This document shows positions 1 through 6,940 of a stretch of DNA of 17,697 bases, in pieces. The DNA is from DASPPM01 sp035604475. GTDB lineage: Bacteria; Pseudomonadota; Alphaproteobacteria; JACZXZ01. The notes beneath the pieces are model-generated. The model was given only the letters and a program-made list of their open reading frames with translations, was not told where the DNA came from and ran no database searches. Numbering within the stretch: position 1 is the first letter of the stretch; each line of letters begins with the position of its first letter. A program made the position numbers and the translations under genes. The stretch covers positions 1-17,697 of the forward strand of contig DATNIJ010000282.1 of NCBI GenBank assembly GCA_035604475.1, given 5' to 3'.

Positions 1-309
1 GACTTCGTGGGTTCCGAGGCGACGACGAAGTTCGGTTTCGACGTGCTGCGCAAGGGCGGTGTGCTCGTCGTGGTCGGGCTCTTCGGCGGCGCCTTCCAGA
101 CGCCCATTCCCATGCTGCCGCTGCGCGCGGTTGCCATTCAAGGCTCCTACGTCGGAAGCCTCGCCGAGATGGGCGAGCTCATGGCGCTTGCCAAGGCGGG
201 TCGGGTCGAAGCCATCCCCTTGAGCCCGCGCCCGCTCGATGCCGCCGAGGCGACGCTCAACGATTTGAAGGCCGGCCGCATCGTCGGCAGGGCGATCCTC
301 AAGCCATGA
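1..309 (+). CDS. Zinc-type alcohol dehydrogenase, C-terminal part (5' truncated)
   Basis: This is the last 102 codons of a medium-chain dehydrogenase/reductase; the start lies before the window. The reading frame is open from base 1. The visible part is the end of the NAD(P)-binding Rossmann domain and the closing catalytic-domain segment: a strand-rich stretch (LRKGGVLVVVGLFGG), then the QGSYVGS segment, and the usual C-terminal region with RPLDAAEATLNDLKAGRIVGRAI. These match zinc-dependent alcohol dehydrogenases that oxidise alcohols to aldehydes with NAD(P)+. The zinc ligands and the nucleotide GxGxxG lie upstream and cannot be checked, so a zinc-free quinone-reductase-like member is possible. 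The next gene starts 76 bases downstream on the same strand, so shared transcription with the acyl-CoA dehydrogenase is possible. The substrate is unknown. Confidence 0.85.
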   Translation, partial: DFVGSEATTKFGFDVLRKGGVLVVVGLFGGAFQTPIPMLPLRAVAIQGSYVGSLAEMGELMALAKAGRVEAIPLSPRPLDAAEATLNDLKAGRIVGRAILKP

Positions 310-338
310 GGTGCCGCGGCCTTAACGGCTTGCGCTCG

Positions 339-357
339 GTCAAGTTTCCGGCTTGAC
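339..357. promoter_or_regulatory. Small inverted repeat between the dehydrogenase genes
   Basis: GTCAAG and CTTGAC are separated by seven bases in the 76-base gap between the alcohol dehydrogenase and the acyl-CoA dehydrogenase. The spacing would suit a small operator or a weak hairpin. The right arm overlaps a TTGACT that resembles a -35 box, but no convincing -10 follows. With only six paired bases, chance is a real alternative. Confidence 0.2.
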
Positions 358-385
358 TGCCGCGCATGGAAACAATGGTGCAGCA

Positions 386-1576
386 ATGACCGCCGTGCGA
401 GAGCCGACCCCGACTGCCCCCACGAGCATGGAAGAGATCGCCCAGATCCGCGCCGCCGTGAAGGCGCTCTGCGCGAATTTTCCCGGCGAGTACTGGCGCA
501 GGCTCGACCGCGAGCGCCTCTACCCGAGCGAGTTCGTGGCGGCGCTGACCAAGGCCGGCTTCCTGGCCGCCCTCATCCCGGAGGAGTACGGCGGCAGCGG
601 CCTCAGCATGGCCGCCGCGAGCGCGATCATGGAGGAGATCCAGAAGAGCGGCTGCAGCGGGGCGCCCTGCCATGCCCAGATGTACACCATGGGCACCATC
701 CTCAGGCACGGCAGCGCCGCGCAGAAGGCGCGCTGGCTGCCGGCCATCGCCAAGGGCGAGCTGAGGCTCCAGGCCTTCGGCGTCACCGAGCCCACTTCCG
801 GCACCGACACGCTCTCCTTGCGCACGACCGCGGTGCGCAAGGGCGATCATTACGTCATCAACGGCCAGAAGCTGTGGACCTCGCGCGCCGAGCACTCCGA
901 CCTCATGTTGCTGCTTGCGCGCACGACGGCCAAGGATCAAGTCAAGCGGCGCACCGAGGGACTTTCCGTCCTGGTCGTCGACATGCGCGAGGCCAAGGGC
1001 AAGGGCCTCACCATCCGGCCGCTGCGCACGATGATGAACCACGCGACGACGGAGGTGTTCTTCGACGAAATGAAGGTGCCGGCGGAGAACCTGATCGGCG
1101 AGGAGGGCCAGGGCTTCCGCTACATCCTCGACGGCATGAATGCCGAGCGCATCCTGATCTCGGGCGAGTGCATCGGCGACGCGCGCTGGTTCATCGACAA
1201 GGCGACCGCCTACGCCCGCGAGCGCGTGGTCTTCGGCCGCCCGATCGGCCAGAACCAGGGCATCCAGTTCCCCATCGCCCAGGCCTATGCGGCGAGCGAG
1301 GCGGCGGCCCTCATGGTCGAGCGCGCGGCGCGGCTCTTCGACTTGGGCGAGCCCTGCGGCAAGGAAGCGAACATGGCGAAGCTGCTCGGCGCGGATGCCG
1401 CTTGGCAGGCGGCGGACATGTGCGTGCAGACCTACGGCGGCTTCGGCTTCGCCGAGGAGTTCGACGTCGAGCGCAAGTTCCGCGAGACGCGGCTCTACCG
1501 CGTCGCCCCCATCTCGACCAACCTCATCCTCTCCTATCTCGCCGAGCACGTCCTCGGCCTGCCGCGCTCCTATTGA
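386..1576 (+). CDS. Acyl-CoA dehydrogenase family protein
   Basis: This is a 396-residue flavoprotein of the acyl-CoA dehydrogenase family, which introduces a 2,3-double bond into an acyl-CoA and passes electrons to ETF. It has the usual order of domains: an N-terminal helical part (EYGGSGLS), a middle beta domain with the FAD-binding FGVTEPTSGTDT and INGQKLWTSRAEHSD segments, and a C-terminal helical domain with FGRPIGQNQGIQFPIA and CVQTYGGFGFAEEF. The position that carries the catalytic Glu in medium-chain enzymes (YEGT) reads APIS here. A Glu at residue 254 (NAERILIS) matches the position used by isovaleryl- and long-chain acyl-CoA dehydrogenases. A TTG at 353 extends the frame, but the ATG at 386 is preferred; an ATG at 428 is also possible. 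The CoA-transferase two genes on may supply its substrate. The exact acyl-CoA is not inferable. Confidence 0.93.
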   Translation: MTAVREPTPTAPTSMEEIAQIRAAVKALCANFPGEYWRRLDRERLYPSEFVAALTKAGFLAALIPEEYGGSGLSMAAASAIMEEIQKSGCSGAPCHAQMYTMGTILRHGSAAQKARWLPAIAKGELRLQAFGVTEPTSGTDTLSLRTTAVRKGDHYVINGQKLWTSRAEHSDLMLLLARTTAKDQVKRRTEGLSVLVVDMREAKGKGLTIRPLRTMMNHATTEVFFDEMKVPAENLIGEEGQGFRYILDGMNAERILISGECIGDARWFIDKATAYARERVVFGRPIGQNQGIQFPIAQAYAASEAAALMVERAARLFDLGEPCGKEANMAKLLGADAAWQAADMCVQTYGGFGFAEEFDVERKFRETRLYRVAPISTNLILSYLAEHVLGLPRSY

Positions 1577-1608
1577 GAGGCGCGAGAGGTGGACGCGTTT
1601 TTTTCCAT

Positions 1609-1631
1609 CGTCATTCCGGCGAAAGCCGGAA
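1609..1631. repeat. REP-like half unit with GAAA loop
   Basis: CGTCATTCCGGC is followed by GAAA and GCCGGAA, giving a 7-bp stem (1614-1620 with 1625-1631) capped by GAAA. The same core, preceded by the same CGTCA, recurs at 16953-16975 and inverted at 17011-17034. It is therefore a dispersed intergenic element. Here it is a single unit just 3' of the acyl-CoA dehydrogenase. Confidence 0.7.
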
Positions 1632-1643
1632 AAGGCAAGAAAA

Positions 1644-1782
1644 CCCTCTCCCGCTTGCGGGAGAGGGAAGGGGCCCATCCCGAAGGGATGGGAAGGGTGA
1701 GGGATCACCTGTTGTCGGGGTTGTCCCTCACCCTCCCATTGCTACGCAATGGGCCCCTCCCTCTCCCGCTTGCGGGAGAGGG
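1644..1782. repeat. Compound inverted repeat (MITE-like intergenic element)
   Basis: Two copies of an 11-bp stem hairpin (CCCTCTCCCGC, TT, then GCGGGAGAGGG) sit at 1644-1667 and 1759-1782. Between them are two more hairpins, CCCATCCC around 1674-1691 and CCCATTGC/GCAATGGG at 1735-1753, together with GGGTGAGGGA and TCCCTCACCC in opposite orientation. The whole block is an imperfect inverted repeat around a short centre near 1702-1722. It fills most of the 324-base gap between the acyl-CoA dehydrogenase and the cupin gene. It has no coding content I would accept. It could also act as a transcription terminator for the upstream gene. Related hairpins lie at 3532-3557 and 7910-7934. Confidence 0.75.
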
Positions 1783-1865
1783 GCTTATCGCGATCGGCCC
1801 CTCAGCAAAGATGTATGAATCAACTAGCGCGCTCGCGGGGGTGACGATCGGGGCATTGAAAACAA

Positions 1866-1879
1866 TCGAGTCATCTCGA
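1866..1879. promoter_or_regulatory. Palindrome upstream of the cupin gene
   Basis: TCGAG and CTCGA flank TCAT, just after a TTGAAA at 1856-1861 and 21 bases before the cupin ATG. The position fits an operator or a weak promoter-proximal site. No good -10 box follows, so the call is tentative. Confidence 0.2.
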
Positions 1880-1900
1880 GTGAGCCTCTGAGAACACGCG

Positions 1901-2377
1901 ATGGCACCGCCGCTCAAGCCTCCCGCCTTCGATCCCGCCCGCTTGCCGGTACGGAGCGGATCCGGCTATCCGAAAAAATTCAAAGCGCCGGTCGCCGCGC
2001 GCCAATGGTCGGCCCTCGGCGCGCACACGGGATTGACCCAATTCGGCGTCAACCTCGTCGAGCTGCCGCCGGGTTGCTGGTCCTCCCAACGGCACTGGCA
2101 CAGCCGCGAGGATGAGCTGATCTACATCTTGGAAGGCGAGCTCGTGCTCGCGACCGACGAGGGCGAGCAGCTGCTCACAGCCGGCCACGCCGCCGGCTTC
2201 CCCGCGGGCAAGGCCGACGGTCACCACCTCATCAACCGCAGCGAGCGCAAGGCGCGCTTCCTTGCGATCGGCAGCCGGATCGCGGGCGACGAGTGTCATT
2301 ACCCCGACGTCGACCTGCACGTAGAGAGCGCTCCGGAAGGCGACATCTGGACCGACAAGACCGGCAAGCCCTACTGA
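1901..2377 (+). CDS. Single-domain cupin protein
   Basis: This is a 158-residue protein with one conserved cupin barrel. Motif 1 is visible as HWHSREDELIYILEGE (His65, His67 and Glu72 as likely metal ligands). Motif 2 is FPAGKADGHHLIN (His108 or His109 as the fourth ligand). The C-terminal tail (YPDVDLHV and WTDKTGKPY) is typical of a family of small bacterial cupins with no assigned reaction. The intact ligand set suggests a metal-binding protein, either an enzyme (dioxygenase, isomerase or decarboxylase) or a sensor. There is no DNA-binding domain. Only 11 bases separate its stop from the ATG of the CoA-transferase, so the two are probably co-transcribed and functionally linked. The ribosome-binding site is weak. 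The substrate is unknown. Confidence 0.88.
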   Translation: MAPPLKPPAFDPARLPVRSGSGYPKKFKAPVAARQWSALGAHTGLTQFGVNLVELPPGCWSSQRHWHSREDELIYILEGELVLATDEGEQLLTAGHAAGFPAGKADGHHLINRSERKARFLAIGSRIAGDECHYPDVDLHVESAPEGDIWTDKTGKPY

Positions 2378-2388
2378 GCACGCGCGCC

Positions 2389-3516
2389 ATGAGCAAGCCG
2401 CTTACCGGTCTCCTCGTCGTCTCGCTCGAGCAAGCGGTGGCGGCGCCCTTTTGCAGCGCCAAGTTCGCGGACGCGGGTGCGCGCGTGATCAAGGTGGAGC
2501 GCGCCGAGGGCGACTTCGCGCGCGGCTACGACAAGTTCGTGAACGGCCTCTCCTCCTACTTCGTCTGGCTCAATCGCGGCAAGGAATCGCTCGTCCTCGA
2601 CATCAAGGAGGAAGCGGATGCGGCCCTCCTCCATCGCATCCTCGCCAAGGCCGACGTCTTCGTCCAGAACCTGGCCCCGGGGGCGGCCGCGCGCGCCGGT
2701 TTCGGCTCGGCCGAGCTCAGAGAGAGACATCCCCGCCTCGTCACCTGCGACATCTCGGGCTACGGCGAGGACGGGCCTTACCGCGACATGAAGGCCTACG
2801 ACCTCCTCGTCCAGGTCGAGAGCGGGCTCGCCGCGGTCACCGGCACGCCCGAGGCGCCGGGGCGCGTCGGCGTCTCGATCTGCGACATCTCGACGGGGCT
2901 CACCGCCTATTCGGCGATCCTCGAAGCGCTCAACGCGCGCGCGCAAAGCGGGCGCGGCAGCGGCGTGCAGGTCTCGCTCTTCGACACCATCGTCGACTGG
3001 ATGTCGCCGCTTCTGCTCCAGTATCTCTACGCCGGCAACGTGACGCCGCGCGTCGGCATCAGCCATCACTCGATCGCCCCCTACGGCGCCTACCAGACCA
3101 AGGGCGCGCCGGTGGTCATCTCGATCCAGAACGAGCGCGAATGGCGCGCCTTCTGCGAGGGCGTGCTGGAGCGCCCGGAGCTCGCCCGCGACGCCCGCTT
3201 CGCGAGCCCCGGCGAGCGCGCGCAGAACCGCGCGGCGCTTGACGCCGAGATCGCCAGGGTCTTCGTCTCGCTCGCGCGCGTGGCCCTCATCGCGCGGCTC
3301 AAGCGCTTCGGCATCGCCTTCGGCACGCTCAACTCGATCGAGACGGCGAGCCGCCATCCCCAGCTCCGGCGCGCCACGGTCGCGAGCGAGGCGGGTGCGC
3401 TCGACCTCATCGCACCCCCCGTGCGACATGCGGGCGAGCCGGACAACTCACTCGGCAAGGTCCCCGCACTCGGCGAGCACAGCCAAGCGATCCGGCGCGA
3501 GTTCATGGAAAGGTGA
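2389..3516 (+). CDS. Family III CoA-transferase (CaiB/BaiF type)
   Basis: This 375-residue protein belongs to the formyl-CoA transferase/CaiB family, which moves CoA between carboxylic acids through an aspartyl-CoA thioester. The N-terminus LTGLLVVSLEQAVAAPFCS and the DAGARVIKVERAEGD and FVWLNRGKESLVLD segments are the usual CoA-binding core. GYGEDGPYRDMKAYDLLVQ contains the expected nucleophile, Asp138, in the family's YD-x3-Q setting. The C-terminal part (ATVASEAGALDLIAPPVR and SLGKVPALGEHSQAIRREF) is also typical. The open frame runs upstream to 2293 inside the cupin gene, but the ATG at 2389 gives the canonical N-terminus. It may activate an acid as its CoA ester for the acyl-CoA dehydrogenase nearby. 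The donor and acceptor acids cannot be told from sequence. The length is in the normal range. Confidence 0.92.
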   Translation: MSKPLTGLLVVSLEQAVAAPFCSAKFADAGARVIKVERAEGDFARGYDKFVNGLSSYFVWLNRGKESLVLDIKEEADAALLHRILAKADVFVQNLAPGAAARAGFGSAELRERHPRLVTCDISGYGEDGPYRDMKAYDLLVQVESGLAAVTGTPEAPGRVGVSICDISTGLTAYSAILEALNARAQSGRGSGVQVSLFDTIVDWMSPLLLQYLYAGNVTPRVGISHHSIAPYGAYQTKGAPVVISIQNEREWRAFCEGVLERPELARDARFASPGERAQNRAALDAEIARVFVSLARVALIARLKRFGIAFGTLNSIETASRHPQLRRATVASEAGALDLIAPPVRHAGEPDNSLGKVPALGEHSQAIRREFMER

Positions 3517-3531
3517 GCCTCGCCAACCTCA

Positions 3532-3557
3532 CCCTCTCCTCCTTCAGGAGGAGAGGG
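3532..3557. terminator. Hairpin between convergent genes, likely bidirectional terminator
   Basis: CCCTCTCCTCC pairs perfectly with GGAGGAGAGGG (11 bp) around a TTCA loop. It lies 15 bases after the CoA-transferase stop and 8 bases beyond the stop of the convergent DoxX gene. No T-tract follows on either strand, so termination may be factor-assisted. The stem resembles the repeat arms at 1644-1782, so it may be a member of that dispersed family used as a terminator. Confidence 0.55.
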
Positions 3558-3565
3558 AGACACCG

Positions 3566-3994
3566 CTATCGTCTGCCGTCGATGCTGATGCGCCCCGGGC
3601 CGTGGGCGTACAGCAGAAGAAGGCCGCCGATGATGGCGAGGTTCTTCATGAACTGGACTTGCTGCCCAACGCGCGCCGCTCCTTCGAGCGTCCAGTAAGT
3701 GTGCGAGAGCAGCGACGCGACGATGACGAAGAGGATCATCAGGAGTGCTGCGTAGCGAGTCTTGAAGCCGAGTGCGATGGCAAGCGAACCGCCGAGTTCG
3801 ACCACGCCCGCGAGAAGAGCGAAGAAGAAGGGTGCGGGCAGCCCCTTCGCCGCCAGGCCGCCGGCAAAGCCGGCGAGGTTCATGAGCTTCTGGGGGCCCG
3901 AACCGAGGAAGATCGCGGCGATGGCCAAGCGGCCGAGAAGGGCCAACCACGGCTCGCAGCGCTCGGCAATGCGGGCGACAGGGTCGTTCGACAT
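3566..3994 (-). CDS. DoxX family membrane protein
   Basis: This is a 142-residue integral membrane protein with about four hydrophobic helices: roughly residues 17-35, 56-76, 80-100 and 115-132. The motifs GRLAIAAIFLGSGPQKLMN and FFFALLAGVVELGGSLAIALG are characteristic of the DoxX/SURF4-like family. Some members are subunits of thiosulfate:quinone oxidoreductase and others take part in redox or oxidative-stress complexes in the inner membrane. Most, like this one, have no proven reaction. A strong ribosome-binding site (GGAGGAGG) precedes the ATG. It lies 84 bases downstream of fhs on the same strand, so read-through from fhs is possible. A foldable element in that gap borders its ribosome-binding site. 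Confidence 0.9.
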   Translation of the reverse strand: MSNDPVARIAERCEPWLALLGRLAIAAIFLGSGPQKLMNLAGFAGGLAAKGLPAPFFFALLAGVVELGGSLAIALGFKTRYAALLMILFVIVASLLSHTYWTLEGAARVGQQVQFMKNLAIIGGLLLLYAHGPGRISIDGRR

Positions 3995-4008
3995 GCGTAG
4001 CCTCCTCC

Positions 4009-4067
4009 CGAGAAATTGCCGCGGCCACTATAAGGCCGCCACGCTCAGCCCGCGCTGCAATTTCTCG
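4009..4067 (-). promoter_or_regulatory. Structured intergenic element between fhs and the DoxX gene
   Basis: The sequence 4009-4019 (CGAGAAATTGC) is the exact reverse complement of 4057-4067, giving an 11-bp closing stem. Inside is a strong hairpin, GCGGCC/GGCCGC with a 7-base loop (4021-4039), and a weaker arm of about 4 bp around 4041-4055. On the - strand transcript this makes a three-way junction whose last paired bases directly precede the GGAGGAGG ribosome-binding site of the DoxX gene. It could be a terminator or processing site after fhs, or a translation-control element. The loop also contains TATAGT on the - strand, which might be a -10 box. No known riboswitch class was recognised. 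Confidence 0.45.
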
Positions 4068-4078
4068 TGAGGGTTGTC

Positions 4079-5758
4079 TCAGAAGAGCCCTTCGACCAGG
4101 CCCGCTTGGTTGATTCGGATGCGCTCGGCCGCGGGCGCGCGCGGCAGCCCGGGCATGGTCATGATCTCGCCGCAGACGGCGACGACGAACTCGGCCCCGC
4201 CGGCAAGGCGCACCTCGCGGACCGACACCACGTGGCCCGAGGGCGCGCCCTTGAGCTGCGGGTCGGTCGAGAAGCTGTACTGGGTCTTGGCCATGCAGAC
4301 CGGGAAGTGGCCGAAGCCTCCCTTCTCGAAGTCCTTGAGCTGGTCGCGCACGCGCTGGTCGGCCGTGATGTCGCGGGCGCCGTAGAGCGTCGTGGCGATG
4401 GTGCGCATCTTGTCCCAAAGCGGCATGTCGTCGGGATAAAGCTGCTTGAAGTTGGCCGGCTTGCTCTCGACCAGCTTGACCACCGCGCGCGCAAGGGCTT
4501 CGGCACCCTTGCTTCCCTCGGCCCAGTGCGTGCAGAGCACCGCCTCGACGCCGATCTCCGCGCACTTCTTGCGGATGAGCTCCTCCTCGGCCGCGGTATC
4601 CGACGTGAAATGGTTGATCGCCACGATCGCCGGCACGCCGAAGCGGCCGAGGTTCTCCAGGTGGCGCGCCAGGTTGGCGAAGCCCTTGTCGAGGGCCGCG
4701 AGGTTCTCCTTGCCGAGCTCCTCGCGCGCCACCCCGCCGTGCATCTTGAGCGCGCGCACGGTGGCGACGATCACCACCGCCGACGGCTTGAGCCCCGCCT
4801 TGCGGCATTTGATGTCGAAGAATTTCTCGGCACCGAGGTCGGCGCCGAAGCCCGCCTCGGTCACGAGATAATCGACGAGCTTGAGTCCGGTCGTCGTCGC
4901 CATCACCGAATTGCAGCCGTGCGCGATGTTGGCGAAGGGACCGCCGTGGATAAAGGCGGGGTTGCCCTCGATCGTCTGCACGAGGTTGGGGGCGAGCGCG
5001 TCCTTGAGCAGCACCGCCATCGAGCCGTCGGCCTTGAGCTCGCGCGCGCGCACCGGCTTGCGCTCGCGCGTCTGGCCCACGACGATGTTGCCGAGGCGCT
5101 GGATGAGATCGGCCATGTCGCGCGCGAGGCAGAAGATCGCCATCACCTCGGAAGCGACCGTGATGTCGAAGCCGTCCTCGCGCGGAAAGCCGTTGGCGGC
5201 ACCCCCGAGCGAGGACACGACCGAGCGCAGCGCCCGGTCGTTCATGTCCATCACCCGGCGCCAGCCGATGCGCCGCACGTCGATGTTGAGGGGATTGCCC
5301 CAATAGACGTGATTGTCGATCATCGCGGCAAGCAGGTTGTTGGCGGAGGTGATGGCGTGGAGGTCGCCGGTGAAATGCAGGTTGATGTCCTCCATCGGCA
5401 CCACCTGGGAGTAGCCGCCGCCGGCGGCGCCGCCCTTGACGCCGAAGCAGGGACCGAGGCTCGGCTCGCGCAGGCAGATGGCGGCGCGCTTGCCCAAGCG
5501 GTTGAGGCCGTCGCCCAAGCCGACCGTCGTCGTCGTCTTGCCCTCGCCCGCCGGCGTGGGCGTGATCGCGGTCACCAGGATGAGCTTGCCGTCCGGGCGG
5601 CCCTTGAGCCCGGCCACGTAGTCCAGGCTCACCTTGGCCTTGTAATGTCCGTAGCGGGAAAGCGCCTCTGCCGGGATGCCGAGCTTGGCGCCGATCGCCT
5701 CGATCGGCTGCAGGCGCGCTTCGCGTGCGATCTCGATGTCGCTTTTGACCTCGCCCAT
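4079..5758 (-). CDS. fhs: Formate--tetrahydrofolate ligase
   Basis: This 559-residue protein is 10-formyltetrahydrofolate synthetase, which joins formate to tetrahydrofolate using ATP and so feeds one-carbon units into purine, formyl-Met and serine metabolism. The length is that of the family. The phosphate-binding loop TPTPAGEGKTTT lies at about residues 66-77. The family signature GVKGGAAGGGYSQVVPMED lies at about 107-125 and continues to INLHFTGDLHAI. The C-terminus RINQAGLVEGLF is also typical. A GGAG ribosome-binding site stands before the ATG at 5758. The gene is divergent from the methyltransferase at 6033, with a 274-base shared upstream region, and is followed by the DoxX gene. No other folate gene (folD, purU or the glycine cleavage system) lies in the window. 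The identification is firm. Confidence 0.98.
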   Translation of the reverse strand: MGEVKSDIEIAREARLQPIEAIGAKLGIPAEALSRYGHYKAKVSLDYVAGLKGRPDGKLILVTAITPTPAGEGKTTTTVGLGDGLNRLGKRAAICLREPSLGPCFGVKGGAAGGGYSQVVPMEDINLHFTGDLHAITSANNLLAAMIDNHVYWGNPLNIDVRRIGWRRVMDMNDRALRSVVSSLGGAANGFPREDGFDITVASEVMAIFCLARDMADLIQRLGNIVVGQTRERKPVRARELKADGSMAVLLKDALAPNLVQTIEGNPAFIHGGPFANIAHGCNSVMATTTGLKLVDYLVTEAGFGADLGAEKFFDIKCRKAGLKPSAVVIVATVRALKMHGGVAREELGKENLAALDKGFANLARHLENLGRFGVPAIVAINHFTSDTAAEEELIRKKCAEIGVEAVLCTHWAEGSKGAEALARAVVKLVESKPANFKQLYPDDMPLWDKMRTIATTLYGARDITADQRVRDQLKDFEKGGFGHFPVCMAKTQYSFSTDPQLKGAPSGHVVSVREVRLAGGAEFVVAVCGEIMTMPGLPRAPAAERIRINQAGLVEGLF

Positions 5759-5937
5759 TCGCGTCTCCTCAACCCGATTACACGCTGCCGGAGGGCAGAT
5801 GACCCGCCTTGTGTGTTGTATACCAGCGGCGGCGCCGAGGATTTAGCATCTCGCGACGCCCTTGGCGAGAGCCTCGATGCGACCCTTTCGGGGCGCGTCC
5901 CTGTCGGCGACGCGCGCAACCCGAGACCCTCCTGGCG

Positions 5938-5967
5938 TTGGATGACCGCCTATCGTGAAGGTATAAA
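5938..5967 (+). promoter_or_regulatory. Candidate sigma-70 promoter for the methyltransferase
   Basis: TTGGAT at 5938-5943 and TATAAA at 5962-5967 are spaced 18 bases apart, in a locally AT-richer stretch 65 bases before the methyltransferase ATG. The -10 is close to consensus and the -35 is weak. Elsewhere in this 274-base divergent region, TATACA on the - strand near 5819 could be a -10 for fhs, but it has no recognisable -35. No riboswitch was recognised here. Confidence 0.4.
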
Positions 5968-6032
5968 GAGATTTGGACGCTGTCCGACCGCGCGCATCCG
6001 AGCAAAGAGGCGAGCCTTGCCATGTGCCAGCG

Positions 6033-6851
6033 ATGAGCCAGGAACCTGAGACACCCGACTACGTGCACGGCTATTCGGCGCGCGAGAGCCGGCGGCTGCA
6101 CGACCAAGCGACGACGCTCGCCGAGCTCTTGCTGAGCGACACTACCTATCCCCCAGGTGCACGCGTGCTCGAGGCCGGCTGCGGCATTGGCGCCCAGACC
6201 GTGACACTCGCGCGGCAAAGTCCCGCGGCCGCGATCGTCGCCGTCGACGTGGCACAGGACTCCCTCGCCCAAGCCAGGCGCAAGGTCGAGGCGAGCGCTC
6301 TCGCCAATGTGACGCTCGAGTGCGCCGACATCTTCGCCTTGCCCTTCGCACCCGCGAGCTTCGACCACGTCTTCGTCTGCTTCGTGCTCGAGCATCTCAG
6401 CGAGCCCGCCAAGGCCTTGGTGCTGCTGCGCGAGATGCTGAAGGTGGGCGGCACCATCACCGTGATCGAAGGCGATCACGGCTCGACCTATTTCCATCCG
6501 GACAGCCTCGAGGCCAAGCGCGCGGTCGAATGCCTGGTGGAGCTGCAAGCGCGCGCCGGCGGCAATGGGTTGATCGGACGCCAGCTCTATCCCCTCCTGG
6601 TGCAAGCCGGCTTCGCGGAGGTCCGGGTCAGCCCGCGCATGGTCTACGTGGACGGAAGCCGGCCCGAGCTGATCGACGGTTTCACGCGCAAGACCTTCAC
6701 GGCCATGGTCGAGGGCGTGCGCGAAGCGGCGATCGCCGAGGGACTGATGGATGCGGGGGCGTTCGATGCGGGCGTGCGCGACCTCTACCGTACCGCGGCC
6801 GCGGACGGCGTCTTCTGCTACACCTTCTTCAAAGCCTGGGGCGTGCGTTAG
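6033..6851 (+). CDS. Class I SAM-dependent methyltransferase
   Basis: This 272-residue protein has a Rossmann-type methyltransferase core. Motif I is VLEAGCGIGAQT (residues 45-56), followed by the acidic end of strand 2 (VAVDVAQDSLAQAR, Asp72), motif II (CADIFALPF with Asp99), and a motif IV/post-motif region with FVLEHLSEPAKAL and the LKVGGTITVIEGDHGST strand. A C-terminal cap of about 100 residues probably binds the acceptor. Such methyltransferases act on small molecules, but the fold does not reveal the acceptor. The frame is open from 5973, but the ATG at 6033 gives the natural start. It is the first gene of a same-strand run with the ureohydrolase homologue (89 bases downstream) and the hydantoinase pair, so a part in the same small-molecule pathway is possible. 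A GDHG sequence at residues 147-150 falls within the active-site region. Confidence 0.88.
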   Translation: MSQEPETPDYVHGYSARESRRLHDQATTLAELLLSDTTYPPGARVLEAGCGIGAQTVTLARQSPAAAIVAVDVAQDSLAQARRKVEASALANVTLECADIFALPFAPASFDHVFVCFVLEHLSEPAKALVLLREMLKVGGTITVIEGDHGSTYFHPDSLEAKRAVECLVELQARAGGNGLIGRQLYPLLVQAGFAEVRVSPRMVYVDGSRPELIDGFTRKTFTAMVEGVREAAIAEGLMDAGAFDAGVRDLYRTAAADGVFCYTFFKAWGVR

Positions 6852-6865
6852 ACCGGCCGCGGTCT
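6850..6865. terminator. Small hairpin at the methyltransferase stop codon
   Basis: AGACCG pairs with CGGTCT around a GCCG loop, overlapping the TAG stop of the methyltransferase. No T-run follows. It may weaken read-through into the arginase-family gene or stabilise the 3' end of the message. The stem is only 6 bp, so significance is uncertain. Confidence 0.25.
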
Positions 6866-6940
6866 GTGATCGACGTTCCCGCCATCTTGCGGCACACTCG
6901 CGCCGCAGCAAGGCAGCGAGCAAGAGGGACGATCCACGCC

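Noticed and set aside
1589..1891. A 100-codon open frame on the + strand through the repeat block
   Set aside because: It is a translation of the REP-like unit and the compound inverted repeat, with no ribosome-binding site or protein family likeness.
3090..5303. A 737-codon open frame on the - strand overlapping fhs, DoxX and the CoA-transferase
   Set aside because: It runs in a different frame from fhs and DoxX, spans a terminator hairpin, and its sequence is Arg/Gly/Ala filler.
5759..6032. Possible riboswitch between fhs and the methyltransferase
   Set aside because: Some short inverted pairs are present (for example GCGTC/GACGC near 5896-5914), but there is no nested structure or conserved motif of any riboswitch class I know.
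4067..6049. A 660-codon open frame on the + strand opposite fhs
   Set aside because: fhs on the - strand has its full set of signatures. The opposite frame has no domain and an unusual His/Asp/Ala-rich composition.
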